From Cyathus striatus (Eukaryota > Basidiomycota > Agaricomycetes > Agaricales > Nidulariaceae): DNA of 64,000 bases. The stretch is from positions 2,666,001 to 2,730,000 of the forward strand of contig JAOVFP010000013.1 of the NCBI GenBank assembly GCA_025738555.1, written 5' to 3'. This document shows, in pieces, positions 33,028 through 42,010 of the stretch (its first letter is position 1; every line of letters starts with the position of its first letter). Under the pieces are notes generated by a model. The model was not told the origin of the DNA. It was given only the letters and a program-made list of their open reading frames with translations, and searched no databases. The translations under genes were made by a program, and so were the position numbers.

Positions 33028-33345
33028 TGTTAGATATTCTGGGTTGCACAGCTTCTTTGACATCTGTCACTTGTCACCTGTCATACTTGACAGTTCTGTA
33101 ATTGACAGATACTTGATTGACAGATATGTGATTGACAGATTGACAGCTGTCAGTTACCTTAGTTACAGGACCTTGGTTGAACTTTGGTAGACACCCTCAG
33201 TATATATATACACTCTGTATCTTGGTAGTTGTTAACAAGTTTCTTCCCCATATTGTGTCTGTATCAGTGTTTGTGTTTGAGTCTTTGCTCTTTTATTATC
33301 CTCTATTCTCTCATCTACCCCACTTTATTCTTGTTACTTCTGATA
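33028..33345 (+). mobile_element. LTR-A copy
   Basis: 318 bp; 3' end mutated to TTCTGATA; flanks do not match. Confidence 0.87.
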
Positions 33346-33712
33346 TTATTACAATGTTATATAGTATCACAGTCATTACACTTGTCACACTTATTGTAGG
33401 TAATGTGACAATGTGTGACATTGTAATAATGCTGCTAAGATTTAGACAAAATCTCTCAAATAAGTTACCCTGTGACATTGTCACAATTGTCACAAAGGTG
33501 AGACAATGGCAGACAAAGATCAATGTGATGACTGCAATACTGTGACAATGCCACTAAGATCTAGATATTCATATTACTGAAGTGTTAGATATTCTGGTTT
33601 GCACAGCCTATGGTCAGACCTTGGTAGGACTTTGGTACCCTTTTTTTATGCACAACTATGGCAGGAAGCTTGCAATAATAAAATCATGTCATTGATGTGA
33701 AATGTGACTTGG
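33346..33712. other. Spacer with palindromic TGTGACATTGTCACA motifs and an LTR-A stub
   Basis: The 5' end of an LTR-A (TGTTAGATATTCTGG) appears at about 33583-33607 and stops. No gene recognised. Confidence 0.45.
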
Positions 33713-33797
33713 TGTTAGAAGTGATCTGACACTCTGATGACTAATGAACCTTAGGTAGACTTAGGTAAACTTAGGTACTGGACCTGGGTTGGGACTT
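33713..33797 (+). mobile_element. LTR-B 5' fragment
   Basis: First 85 nt of LTR-B, then directly K5 coding sequence; a deletion joint. Confidence 0.85.
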
Positions 33798-34320
33798 CCC
33801 ATGGTGATTGCAAGGATACAAGTCATTCTACAGGTGGCTATCTAATTATGTAACTCTGATTAGTGGAGGTGCCATTGGTTGGGCTAGCAAGTTACAGCCT
33901 TTTGTGACTTTGTTAACAACTGAAGCAGAGTACATTGCTGCAGTTGAAGCTGGCAGAGAGATGCTCTGGATGCGAAATATCTTGAAGGAATTTGGCTTTC
34001 CCATTCCCACTGCCAGTCCTCTACACATTGATAACCAGTCTGCTATCTCTGTGACCAAAAATCCAGAACACCATGGACATGAAACAACTTGACTTTTGTT
34101 ATTTCTGGCTAAGAGAGGTTGTTGAAAAACAGTCTGTCAGCTTGCACTTTGTTCCAACTAATGAGCAAATTGCTGATATCCTCACTAAACCACTTACTAT
34201 TCCAGGGGTTGAATTTTATAGACAGAATATGGAACTTTTACCTTAGATTCATTCATTTCCTTTCCATTTTCACTTCCTTTATTTAACTTCATATTCAGTG
34301 ACTGTTCAGATCATAGAGGG
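33798..34320 (+). pseudogene. Copia K5 RNase H fragment and 3' region
   Basis: HGDCKDTSHSTGGY, then ISGGAIGWASKLQPFVTLLT, TEAEYIAAVEAGREMLWM, SPLHIDNQSAISVTKNPEHH and ADILTKPLTIPGVEFYRQNM: copia RNase H. An 8-nt insertion near 33841 and a stop near 34093 break it. A 3' region and the purine tract CATAGAGGGG follow, then nine bases of LTR-B (TGTTAGAAG). Confidence 0.85.
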
Positions 34321-34330
34321 GTGTTAGAAG

Positions 34331-34571
34331 TATTAAAATAGCAAAGTGACTACACCAGGGTTTGAACCTGGAACCTATCTGATAGTTTCAGAGTGCTCTC
34401 TAACCAACTGAGCTATATGATCTTGTTCAATTGAAAATTGGGTTGTATTATATATACCCAAGGACTAAGTGTGTTATTTCTGCCAAAAGCCTCTGTGTAT
34501 TACTGGGTAGGCATATATGGAATACTTACGGACTCTAATCTGTCACATGACTAATACATCATCATGCAACA
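34331..34571 (-). mobile_element. Family T tRNA-bearing LTR, copy 3, with polypurine tract
   Basis: 241 bp. In the sense (minus) direction it is directly preceded by CAGGGGAGAG (34572-34581), a polypurine tract, so this copy looks like the 3' LTR of an element whose interior continues to about 34669 before an LTR-A cuts it. It sits in the LTR-B of K5. Confidence 0.8.
34348..34422 (-). tRNA. tRNA-like module in T3
   Basis: Same fold as in T2 with a 2-nt insertion (CTCTCT) beside the D arm and a mutated acceptor base (GATCATA). Boxes A and B remain. Confidence 0.65.
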
Positions 34572-34669
34572 CTCTCCCCTGATGTGACAGGTCTTGTGAC
34601 TTTGGATCATGTGATCATCAGACACTTTGCTGAATAAGCAGATTCCCACACACACAGTATAGTGCTTGG
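34572..34669 (-). mobile_element. Putative internal remnant of a family T element
   Basis: About 98 bp between the T3 polypurine tract and an LTR-A, not seen elsewhere in the window. It would be the 3' internal end of a T retroelement. Confidence 0.45.
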
Positions 34670-34822
34670 TGTCAGAAGTAACAAGAATAAAGAGGGGTAA
34701 TAGAGAGAATAGAATGTGATAATGGAGCAAAGACTCAAACACAAACACAGACACAGATACAGGTACAAGGAGTTTATATATACAGGAAAGCACAGTCATG
34801 TAACTAAGGTAACTGACAGCTG
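34670..34822 (-). mobile_element. Truncated LTR-A
   Basis: Starts TGTCAGAAGTAAC and stops at GACAGCTG, where an LTR-B end begins. Confidence 0.8.
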
Positions 34823-34886
34823 TAGTCATCAGAGAAGTGTCAGATCACTTCTTGTTAGAAGTGATCTGACACTTCTCTGATGACTA
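34823..34886. repeat. Perfect 30-bp palindrome from two head-to-head LTR-B ends
   Basis: Arms 34823-34852 and 34857-34886 are exact reverse complements around TGTT. The left arm is the tip of a minus LTR-B, the right arm the start of the plus LTR-B below. Confidence 0.9.
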
Positions 34887-35137
34887 ATAAACCTTAGGTA
34901 GACTTTGGTAAACTTGAATACTGGATCTGGGTTGAGATCTTGGTAAAGACTTTAGACCTTGGTAGATAAGCTAGTAGTACATAATCCTGAGGTCCTACAG
35001 TGGCAATCCCCACTTGCTCACTGTACTTTAGACTTCAGGTATGTTTGTACTCACATTACTTTAATCATCACTTGCTCACTGTACTTTGGACTTCAGTTCT
35101 AAGTCCTGCAGTCACTTCACTGGTTGTACATCTAATA
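34853..35137 (+). mobile_element. Divergent LTR-B with primer site
   Basis: 285 bp, ends ACATCTAATA, followed by GATTATGGGCCCC (35138-35150), a one-base variant of the half-tRNA primer site. It was therefore a 5' LTR. It keeps the GT-AG segment, here with the canonical donor GTATGT. Confidence 0.85.
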
Positions 35138-35153
35138 GATTATGGGCCCCAAG

Positions 35154-35879
35154 TATTATGGTGTGGGTTGCTTAGTCACCACTAGCTTTGTACAGTGGCA
35201 AAATTGGGCCACGAAATTTTTTGAAATTTTTGGGCCGATTTTGTTCATCTTTTTGAAGGTTTAAGAGTATATTATATCTGTATGATATTGATACTTTATC
35301 AAAAGAGTAGATTGTAAGGTGAAATGTAGTGCTTTCATAGCTTCCTTCACAAATTTGAAGCATAAGACTGATGACTAATCATGTCTATTTATAGTAATTG
35401 CCTTCCCAATATGGTAATTCAGCAAAATCTGGAATGTGTGAAAAATATAACTCACTCAGTTTTGGGAATTTTGACAAACTGTTTAGTAGAATTATTCAGT
35501 TCATCAAAACAAGCATTTTTACAAGAGGAATAAGAAAATGGGGTTATTTTGCATGATAAATATCAAGTGACTTTTCCTTGTACAAAAGTTGTGGTGACTA
35601 AGTGACTCGCACCATAGATATTCAGGGTTGCACAGCTTCTTTGACAGCTGTCACTTGTCACCTGTCATACTTGACAGTTCTGTGATTGACAGATATATGA
35701 TTAACAGATATGTGATAGATAGATTGACAGCTGTCAGTTACCTTAGTTACATGGCTATGCTTTCCTGTATATATAAACCTCTTGTACCTGTATCTGTGTT
35801 TGTGTTTGTGTTTGAGTCTTTGCTTCATTATCACACTCTATTCTCTCAATTACCCCTTCTATTCTTGTTACATTTGATA
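35154..35879 (+). mobile_element. LTR-A split by MITE N1
   Basis: Begins TATTA, interrupted, resumes GATATTCAGGGTTGCAC at 35617, and ends CATTTGATA (variant end). Confidence 0.75.
35159..35614. mobile_element. MITE N1 with TA duplication
   Basis: 456 bp with inverted ends of about 38 bp: TGGTGTGGGTTGCTTAGTCA versus TGGTGCGAGTCACTTAGTCA in complement, continuing CCAC and TTTTGTACA-like. TA flanks both sides, as in Tc1/mariner elements. It lies in the first bases of an LTR-A. No coding sequence. Confidence 0.8.
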
Positions 35880-36173
35880 TCTTCAACTTCTTCCTGTCTC
35901 CTTTGAAAGAAGTTGAAAGGTTTAACCTCAATTCTTTGTTGTTGGTGTTTAGTGGTGTAACAGTGTTCTGGTCAGCCATACTGATGTCTGATTTGTGATC
36001 TGAAATTTCTGAAGGTGTGGATGGTTTGCTTTTAGGAAGTGGAGGTAATCCTTCATCTGCCATTTCATATTGATTGATTCTGAGTGTTTCCAATTTTGGT
36101 GTTAGTTGATTCACTTTTAGGAATTCAACTAATTCTCATACTTGTGTGATTATTGGAATCTGTTATTTTCAGT
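35880..36173 (-). pseudogene. Gypsy gag N-terminal fragment
   Basis: Minus strand: MADEGLPPLPKSKPSTPSEI, then NNKELRLNLSTSFKGDRKKL, the usual start of a gypsy capsid domain (LNLP.F.GDR). Cut by LTR-A at its C-terminal side and adjoining MITE M5. Confidence 0.6.
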
Positions 36174-36207
36174 AATTTACACTCCCCCAAAAGGTCTGTA
36201 CAGATCT
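36174..36207 (+). mobile_element. MITE family M 5' stub (M5)
   Basis: CAGTAATTTACACTCCCCC plus a few bases, then cut by LTR-A. Confidence 0.75.
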
Positions 36208-36317
36208 TGTCAGAAGTAACAAGAATAGAGAGGGGTAGATGGAGAGAATAAAGGATAATAGTGGAGCAAAGACTCAAACACAAACACAGACACAGACACA
36301 GATGGGGAGGAAACTTG
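36208..36317 (-). mobile_element. Truncated LTR-A
   Basis: Starts TGTCAGAAGTAAC and stops after GGAGGAAACTTG at an LTR-B. Confidence 0.85.
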
Positions 36318-36617
36318 TGTGAGATATACAACCAGTGCAGTGACCTGCAGGACTGAGAGAGACACAATAGGGTCTGAAGTCCAATGTACAGTGAGCAAGT
36401 GTTAGATTGAAGTAGTGTGTGTACAGCTTACCTGAAGTCCAATGTACAGTGAGCAAGTGGGGATTGTCACTGTAGGACCTCAGGATTATATACTACTAGC
36501 TTATCTACCAAAGTCCAAAGGTCCAACCAAGGTCTCAACCCAGGTCCAGTACCTAAGTTTACCTAAGTCTACCTAAGGTTCATTAATCATCAGAGAAGTG
36601 TCAGATCACTTCTAACA
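36318..36617 (-). mobile_element. LTR-B, long form
   Basis: 300 bp with both ends; flanks ACTTG and TTATA differ, so it lies at a rearranged junction. Confidence 0.88.
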
Positions 36618-36686
36618 TTATATGTCCCAATTTTAATTTGATATCACTTATATCAAGGGTGAATATAATAAGGTTGCAGACTGTCT
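36618..36686 (+). pseudogene. Gypsy RNase H end fragment
   Basis: Reads DITYIKGEYNKVADCL, the KG(E/D)xNxVADxLSR motif that ends gypsy RNase H. Only about 50 nt survive before an LTR-A. Confidence 0.55.
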
Positions 36687-36860
36687 TGTCAGAAGTAATG
36701 ATATGAGAGAATAGATGATAGTGAAGGAGCAAAGACTCAAACACAAACACAGACACAGACACAGATGGGGAGGAAACTTGTTATCTACTACCAAGTTACA
36801 GAGTGTATATATACTGAGGCTGTCTACCAAAGTCCCAACTAAGGTCCATGTAACTAAGGT
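36687..36860 (-). mobile_element. Truncated LTR-A
   Basis: Starts TGTCAGAAGTAATG and stops after GTAACTAAGGT. Confidence 0.82.
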
Positions 36861-37455
36861 TGTTGCATATAAGGGAAAGTTTACTGTGTGCGATCACGAA
36901 ATACATTTGAATGTGAGATCAAATCTTGAAATACATTTGAATGTGAGATCGCCTTCTGGTAATCTATTCATACATGACAGCATATGCAATAACAAACATG
37001 CTGTAATGTGCATGAGATCGATTTATTTAAGTAGTTTCTGTCATTCTCACTGTAGCACACACATCTCACTGATTATTATAAATTTATGCATTGTTCTAGT
37101 ATTTACAGTACATGATTTCTACTCTAATTAGTAATGTAGTCTACTGTATAATAATTACAGGCAATGATAGGTAAAGGGAGTGCTGAAGGGGGGGCAACGA
37201 TGTGTGTATGCAGGCGGCAGCACACAATAAGGGGAGAGGGCATCGAAGGGGGGGGGGGGAGGGGGCGACAACGGGGTACACGGACGGCGGCGAGATCACG
37301 ATGCGGTGTGAAATGGTGACACTGTCGTGTCATCTCTCCTCGCTGTCCTCTCCCCACTCTCTCTTCCTCTCCCATCCTCTCCTATTGCTCTTCCCTCCCC
37401 TTGCTCTCCCCTTCCCTTGCTCTTCCTTTCCCTTGCTGTCCACTCCCCACGCTAT
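36861..37455. other. Unassigned region with a GC-rich end
   Basis: A 23-bp unit GAAATACATTTGAATGTGAG... occurs twice near 36898-36950. From about 37190 to 37450 the sequence becomes GC-rich with a run of ten G (near 37249) and CTCTCCCC-rich stretches, unlike the surroundings. No gene recognised. Confidence 0.4.
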
Positions 37456-37771
37456 TGTGAGATGTGCAACCAGGGCAGTGACCTGCAGGACTGAGAGAGA
37501 CACAATAGGGTCTGAAGTCCAATGTACAGTGAGCAAGTGTTAGATTGAAGTAGTATGTGTACAGCTTACCTGAAGTCCAATGTACAGTGAGCAAGTGGGG
37601 ATTGCCACTGTAGGACCTCAGGATTATATACTACTAGCTTATCTACCAAAGTCCGAGGGTCTAAGGTTCCAAGGGTCCAACCAAGGTCCCAACCCAGGTC
37701 CAGTACCTAAGTTTACCTAAGTCTACCTAAGGTTCATTAGTCATCAGAGAAGTGTCAGATCACTTCTAACA
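37456..37771 (-). mobile_element. 3' LTR (LTR-B) of copia K2, long form
   Basis: 316 bp directly downstream (minus) of the polypurine tract CATGGGGGGG. Contains the 58-bp segment, unlike the 5' LTR of K2. Confidence 0.9.
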
Positions 37772-37859
37772 CCCCCCCATGATCTGAACAGTCTCTAAGT
37801 GTGTAGTTAAGTAAAGGAAGTAAAAATGAAAGAATGTGAAAGAAAGTAAATGAATGAAT

Positions 37860-38575
37860 CTAAGGTAAGAGTCCCATGTTCTCTCTACAGAATTCAACCA
37901 TTGGAATGGTAAGTGGCTTGGTGAGAATGTCAGCTATTTGCTCTTCAGTTGGGACATAATGCAAGCTGATAGAACCTCTTTCAACAGTTTCTCTAAGCCA
38001 GAAATAACAAAGATCAAGTTGCTTCATGCGACCATGGTGTTCTGGATTCTTGGTGACAGAGATGGCAGACTGGTTGTCAATGTGAAGAGGACTAGAAGTG
38101 GGAATGGAATAGCCAAATTCCTTCATGATATTCTGCATCCAAAGTATCTCTTTGCCAGCTTCAACAGCAGCAATGTACTCTGCTTCAGTAGTGGATAAAG
38201 TTACTATAGTCTGTAACTTGCTAGACCAACTAATTGCACCTCCACTAATCAGAGTTACATAACCACCAGTGGAATGACCTGTGTCTTTGCAATCACCATG
38301 AGAAGCATCACAATAAGTGAGGAAGAGTTCATCTCCTTTAGCAGCACTGTAGGTCAACTTGTAGTCAAGAGTTCCCTTCAAGTATCTGAAGAGATGTTTG
38401 ACAGCTAACCAGTGTGGCATGCCAGGATTGGAGTTGAATCGACCTAAATACCCAACAGCAAAAGTAATGTCTGGTCTTGTAGTGATAGCAAGATATTGTA
38501 GAGATCCTACAGCACTCAGATAAGGGATGGAGGCCATCTCAGAACGTTCCTCAGCTGTCTGAGGACCCATAGACT
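37860..38575 (-). pseudogene. Copia K2 RT end and RNase H
   Basis: YLSAVGSLQYLAITTRPDIT, then LTYCDASHGDCKDTGHSTGG, TTEAEYIAAVEAGKEILWMQ, HIDNQSAISVTKNPEHHG and VPTEEQIADILTKPLTIPMV: a complete copia RNase H with its catalytic acidic residues. Open to the stop at 37860. Separated from the RT core by a solo LTR-A. Confidence 0.9.
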
Positions 38576-38898
38576 TGTCAGAAGTAACAAGAATAAAGGA
38601 GGGTGATTGAGAGGATAGAGTGTGATAAAGAAGCAAAGAGGGTGATAGTGGAGCAAAGACTCGGACACAAACACAGACACAGACACAAGATGGGGAGGAA
38701 ACTTGTTAACTACTACCAAGATACAGAGTGTTTATATACTGAGGGTGTCTACCAAAGTCCCAACCAAGGTCCATGTAACTAAGGTAACTGACAGCTGTCA
38801 ATCTGTCAATCACATATCTGTCAATCACAGAACTGTCAAGTATGACAGGTGACAAGTGACAGCTGTCAAAGAAGCTGTGCAACCCTGAATATCTAACA
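38576..38898 (-). mobile_element. Solo LTR-A in K2 RT
   Basis: 323 bp, duplication AGACT on both sides; removal restores K2 reading LTKSMGPQ. Confidence 0.96.
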
Positions 38899-39417
38899 AG
38901 ACTTGGTCAGAATGAGACCATGATTCATAGGAGTTCCACAAGGTTTGCAATCACTCATGCCATATCTCTCAAGCATATCCAGCACATACTGGCGCTGTGA
39001 GAGAGTAATAGAGCAATTGGGACGATCCCTGTCTATCTTAACACCCAGAAGGAAAGAAGTAGGGCCCAAATCTCGAAGTTTGAAGTGGGCAGAAAGCTGC
39101 TTGACTGTATCATCAGCAGCAGAAGAAGAAGTTGATGCAATGGTAATGTCATCAATGTAAACAGGCATGATGATCTTAGTATCACCCTTTGAGTAAATAT
39201 AGACAGAGTGGTCTGAATGAGTTCTGGTGAAGCCCATAGTAGTTAGAACATCCTGAAGCTTCTTTCTCCATTGTCTAGCAGCTTGCTTAAGACCACCTTG
39301 ATGGAATCCTTCTGGTTGGAGCATGTATATCTCCTCTTCCAAGTCACCATATGTAAAGGCAGATGAGATGTCAACAGAGCGTATAGTCATATCTTTGATA
39401 GCAGACAGAGCAGCTAC
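38899..39417 (-). pseudogene. Copia K2 RT core
   Basis: MTIRSVDISSAFTYGDLEEE (first catalytic aspartate block), YMLQPEGFHQG, VYIDDITIAS (YIDD), LRDLGPTSFLLGVKIDRDR. Open throughout; split from its N-terminal part by a solo LTR-B. Confidence 0.9.
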
Positions 39418-39743
39418 TGTTAGAAGTGATCTGACACTTCTCTGCTGACTAATGAACCTTAGGTAGACTTAGGTAAACTTAGGTACTGGACCTGGGTTGG
39501 GACTTTGGTTGGACCCTTGGTTGGACCCTTGGACCCTTAGACCCTCGGACTTTGGTAGATAAGCTAGTAGTATATAATCCTGAGGTCCTACAGTGGCAAT
39601 CCCCACTTGCTCACTGTACATTGGACTTCAGGTAAGCTGTACACATACTACTTCAATCTAACACTTGCTCACTGTACATTGGACTTCAGACTCTTGTGTC
39701 TCTCTCAGTCCTGCAGGTCACTGCCCTGGTTGTACATCTCACA
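39418..39743 (+). mobile_element. Solo LTR-B in K2 RT
   Basis: 326 bp, long form, duplication GCTAC on both sides. Confidence 0.96.
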
Positions 39744-40170
39744 GCTACAAGCCTGAGAGAGGCAGGATGAAATGTTGGTGCAAATATCTCTGTGTAATCA
39801 TGCCCAGGACGTTGTGAGTACCCCTTTGCAACAACTCTAGACTTGTATCACTCAACAGCTCCAGTAGGAGTGGGCTTGATCTTGAATACCCATCTAGAGC
39901 CTATAGCCTTCTTTCCTGGAGGCAACTCCACAATATCCCAAGTTCCATTTCGCATCAATGACATGATTTCATCATTGCAAGCTTCCTGCCATTGTTGTGC
40001 ATCAGGGGCTTTCATGGCAAGCTTGTAGTTCTTGGGATCAACTCCTGTTGATGCAGCTCTAGCAAATTGAACCTCCTGATATCCCCCCAGATCATCTTCA
40101 CTGCTATTATCCTCTAATGCATCAGGCTCCTGAATATCCTCATCTGGGTCATCAGGTAGAGGAGCAGGTG
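39744..40170 (-). pseudogene. Copia K2 RT N-terminal part
   Basis: [35 protein letters not shown], then TGAVE followed by a stop (near 39848) and [20 protein letters not shown]. The only in-frame stop I see in this piece. Confidence 0.87.
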
Positions 40171-40512
40171 TGTTAGAAGTGATCTGACACTTCTCTGCTG
40201 ACTAATGAACCTTAGGTAGACTTAGGTAAACTTAGGTACTGGACCTGGGTTGGGACCTTGGTGGACCCTTAGACCTTGGTTGGACCCTTGGACCCTTGGA
40301 CCCTTAGACCCTCGGACTTTGGTAGATAAGCTAGTAGTATATAATCCTGAGGTCCTACAGTGGCAATCCCCACTTGCTCACTGTACATTGGACTTCAGGT
40401 AAGCTGTACACATACTACTTCAATCTAACACTTGCTCACTGTACATTGGACTTCAGACCCTATTGTGTCTCTCTCAGTCCTGCAGGTCACTGCCCTGGTT
40501 GTACATCTCACA
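40171..40512 (+). mobile_element. 5' LTR (LTR-B) of K3
   Basis: 342 bp, long form with GT-AG segment. Confidence 0.93.
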
Positions 40513-40765
40513 GGTTATGGGCCCCAAGCTTTAACTGCTTGCTTGCTTGTCAGATCAACCTCTACTTTGCATCTTTGGACTACTGTTGTTCTGGGATATC
40601 CACTACAACTTATCACCTTCCTTCTTCCCACCCATCTACATTCCCTCAGTGTGCTGTCTGGGATTTTACCAACAGTGCACTTCCCAACCACATTCCTTTG
40701 GTCTTTCTAGTTATCCTAGATCAACCACCTGCTTTCTCTCCTCACAACCAGACATTGGTGACACC

Positions 40766-41624
40766 ATGCCTATTACTTGTGAATTTTGCACTCGAGTTGG
40801 TCACTCTCTATCCAACTGCTACAGATTCAAAAGAGCAAGATCACAGGCTCATAAGCAGGCTACCACTAGGTCTTCCATTCCAGGTTCCACTTCATCCAAA
40901 AGCACCTCTCCTGGGATATCTTCATCTAGTCTGCCATCTTCCACTGGTTCTCCACAGCCTTCTCCCTCTTCCACTGCTTCCAGATCACAATCCTCCACTT
41001 CAGAAGTTACTACTGCCTCTGCTGATGTCAATTTTGATTCAGAATTCAATGGAGATGCTACTGAATTTGCTGGAAATGCAAGTACTCATTCTCTGGATCC
41101 CTCAGATCCTTCCTACCCACTCCAACTTGATGCAGACTTTGATTGGAACACAGATACAGGGGCATCTTGTCATATGACACCCCATCACCATTGGGTTCGC
41201 AATTATGCACCCAAGAAGGTTCCAATCAAGTTAGCTGATGGGAAAATTATTTATTCCCAAGGAGTGGGCACTGTGGTCTTTCACCCAGTGATTAGAGGAA
41301 AGGTATCCAGATCTATAGAATTCACCAGAGTCCTGCATGTACCCCAGCTCAGAAACAATCTACTCTCCTGTCTCTACTTAACTCGTTGCAAGGGCATCAT
41401 TATGACTGCTGGATCACAGTATGTTGATTTCAGCAAGAATGGAAGTCTTATTTATATTCTCTGCTTCCATCACTGCCAACAATAATGCATACTTGGATGG
41501 AGAGACAGAAGCCCTTTCTGCTGTTTCTGAAGTAGCCAACATTTCTTCAACTTGTCCCATGGATTTACAGCTATGGCATCGTCGTCTTGCACACCATAAT
41601 TATGCAGACATTCAGAAACTTATT
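40766..41624 (+). pseudogene. K3 gag knuckle-protease-integrase fragment
   Basis: ATG at 40766: MPITCEFCTRVGHSLSNCYR (CX2CX4HX4C), serine-rich linker, DTGASCHMTPHHHWVRN protease active site, VLHVPQLRNNLLSCLYLTRC, then a 4-nt insertion near 41450 shifts the frame. The pre-integrase domain (LQLWHRRLAHHNYADIQKLI) follows and the gene stops at 41624. No capsid domain precedes the knuckle. Confidence 0.88.
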
Positions 41625-41681
41625 GTCAGAAGTAACAAGAATAGAAGGGGTGGATGGAGAGAGAATAGAGGATAATAAGAG

Positions 41682-42010
41682 TGTTAGAAGTGATCTGACA
41701 CTTCTCTGCTGACTAATGAACCTTAGGTAGACTTAGGTAAACTTAGGTACTGACCTTGGTTGGACCCTTAGACCTTGGTTGGACCCTTGGACCCTAGACC
41801 CTTAGACCCTTGGACTTTGGTAGATAAGCTAGTAGTATATAATCCTGAGGTCCTACAGTGGCAATCCCCACTTGCTCACTGTACATTGGACTTCATGTAA
41901 GCTGTACACATACTACTTCAATCTAATACTTGCTCACTGTACATTGGACTTCAGACCCTATTGTGTCTCTCTCAGTCCTGCAGGTCACTGCCCTGGTTGT
42001 ACATCTCACA
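41682..42010 (+). mobile_element. 3' LTR (LTR-B) of K3
   Basis: 329 bp, long form; the donor-side base differs (CATGTAAGC), and a few tandem units differ from the 5' LTR. Confidence 0.92.

Larger units (their letters stand above)
40171..42010 (+). mobile_element. Copia K3, internally deleted, inserted whole into K2
   Basis: LTR-B at both ends (40171-40512 and 41682-42010) in the same orientation, flanked by the 5-bp duplication AGGTG (40166-40170 and 42011-42015). The interior is only 1169 bp: primer site GGTTATGGGCCCC at 40513, gag knuckle, protease, part of integrase, then an LTR-A stub (41625-41681) directly against the 3' LTR with no polypurine tract. The deletion must postdate insertion or come from LTR recombination. 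Confidence 0.93.
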
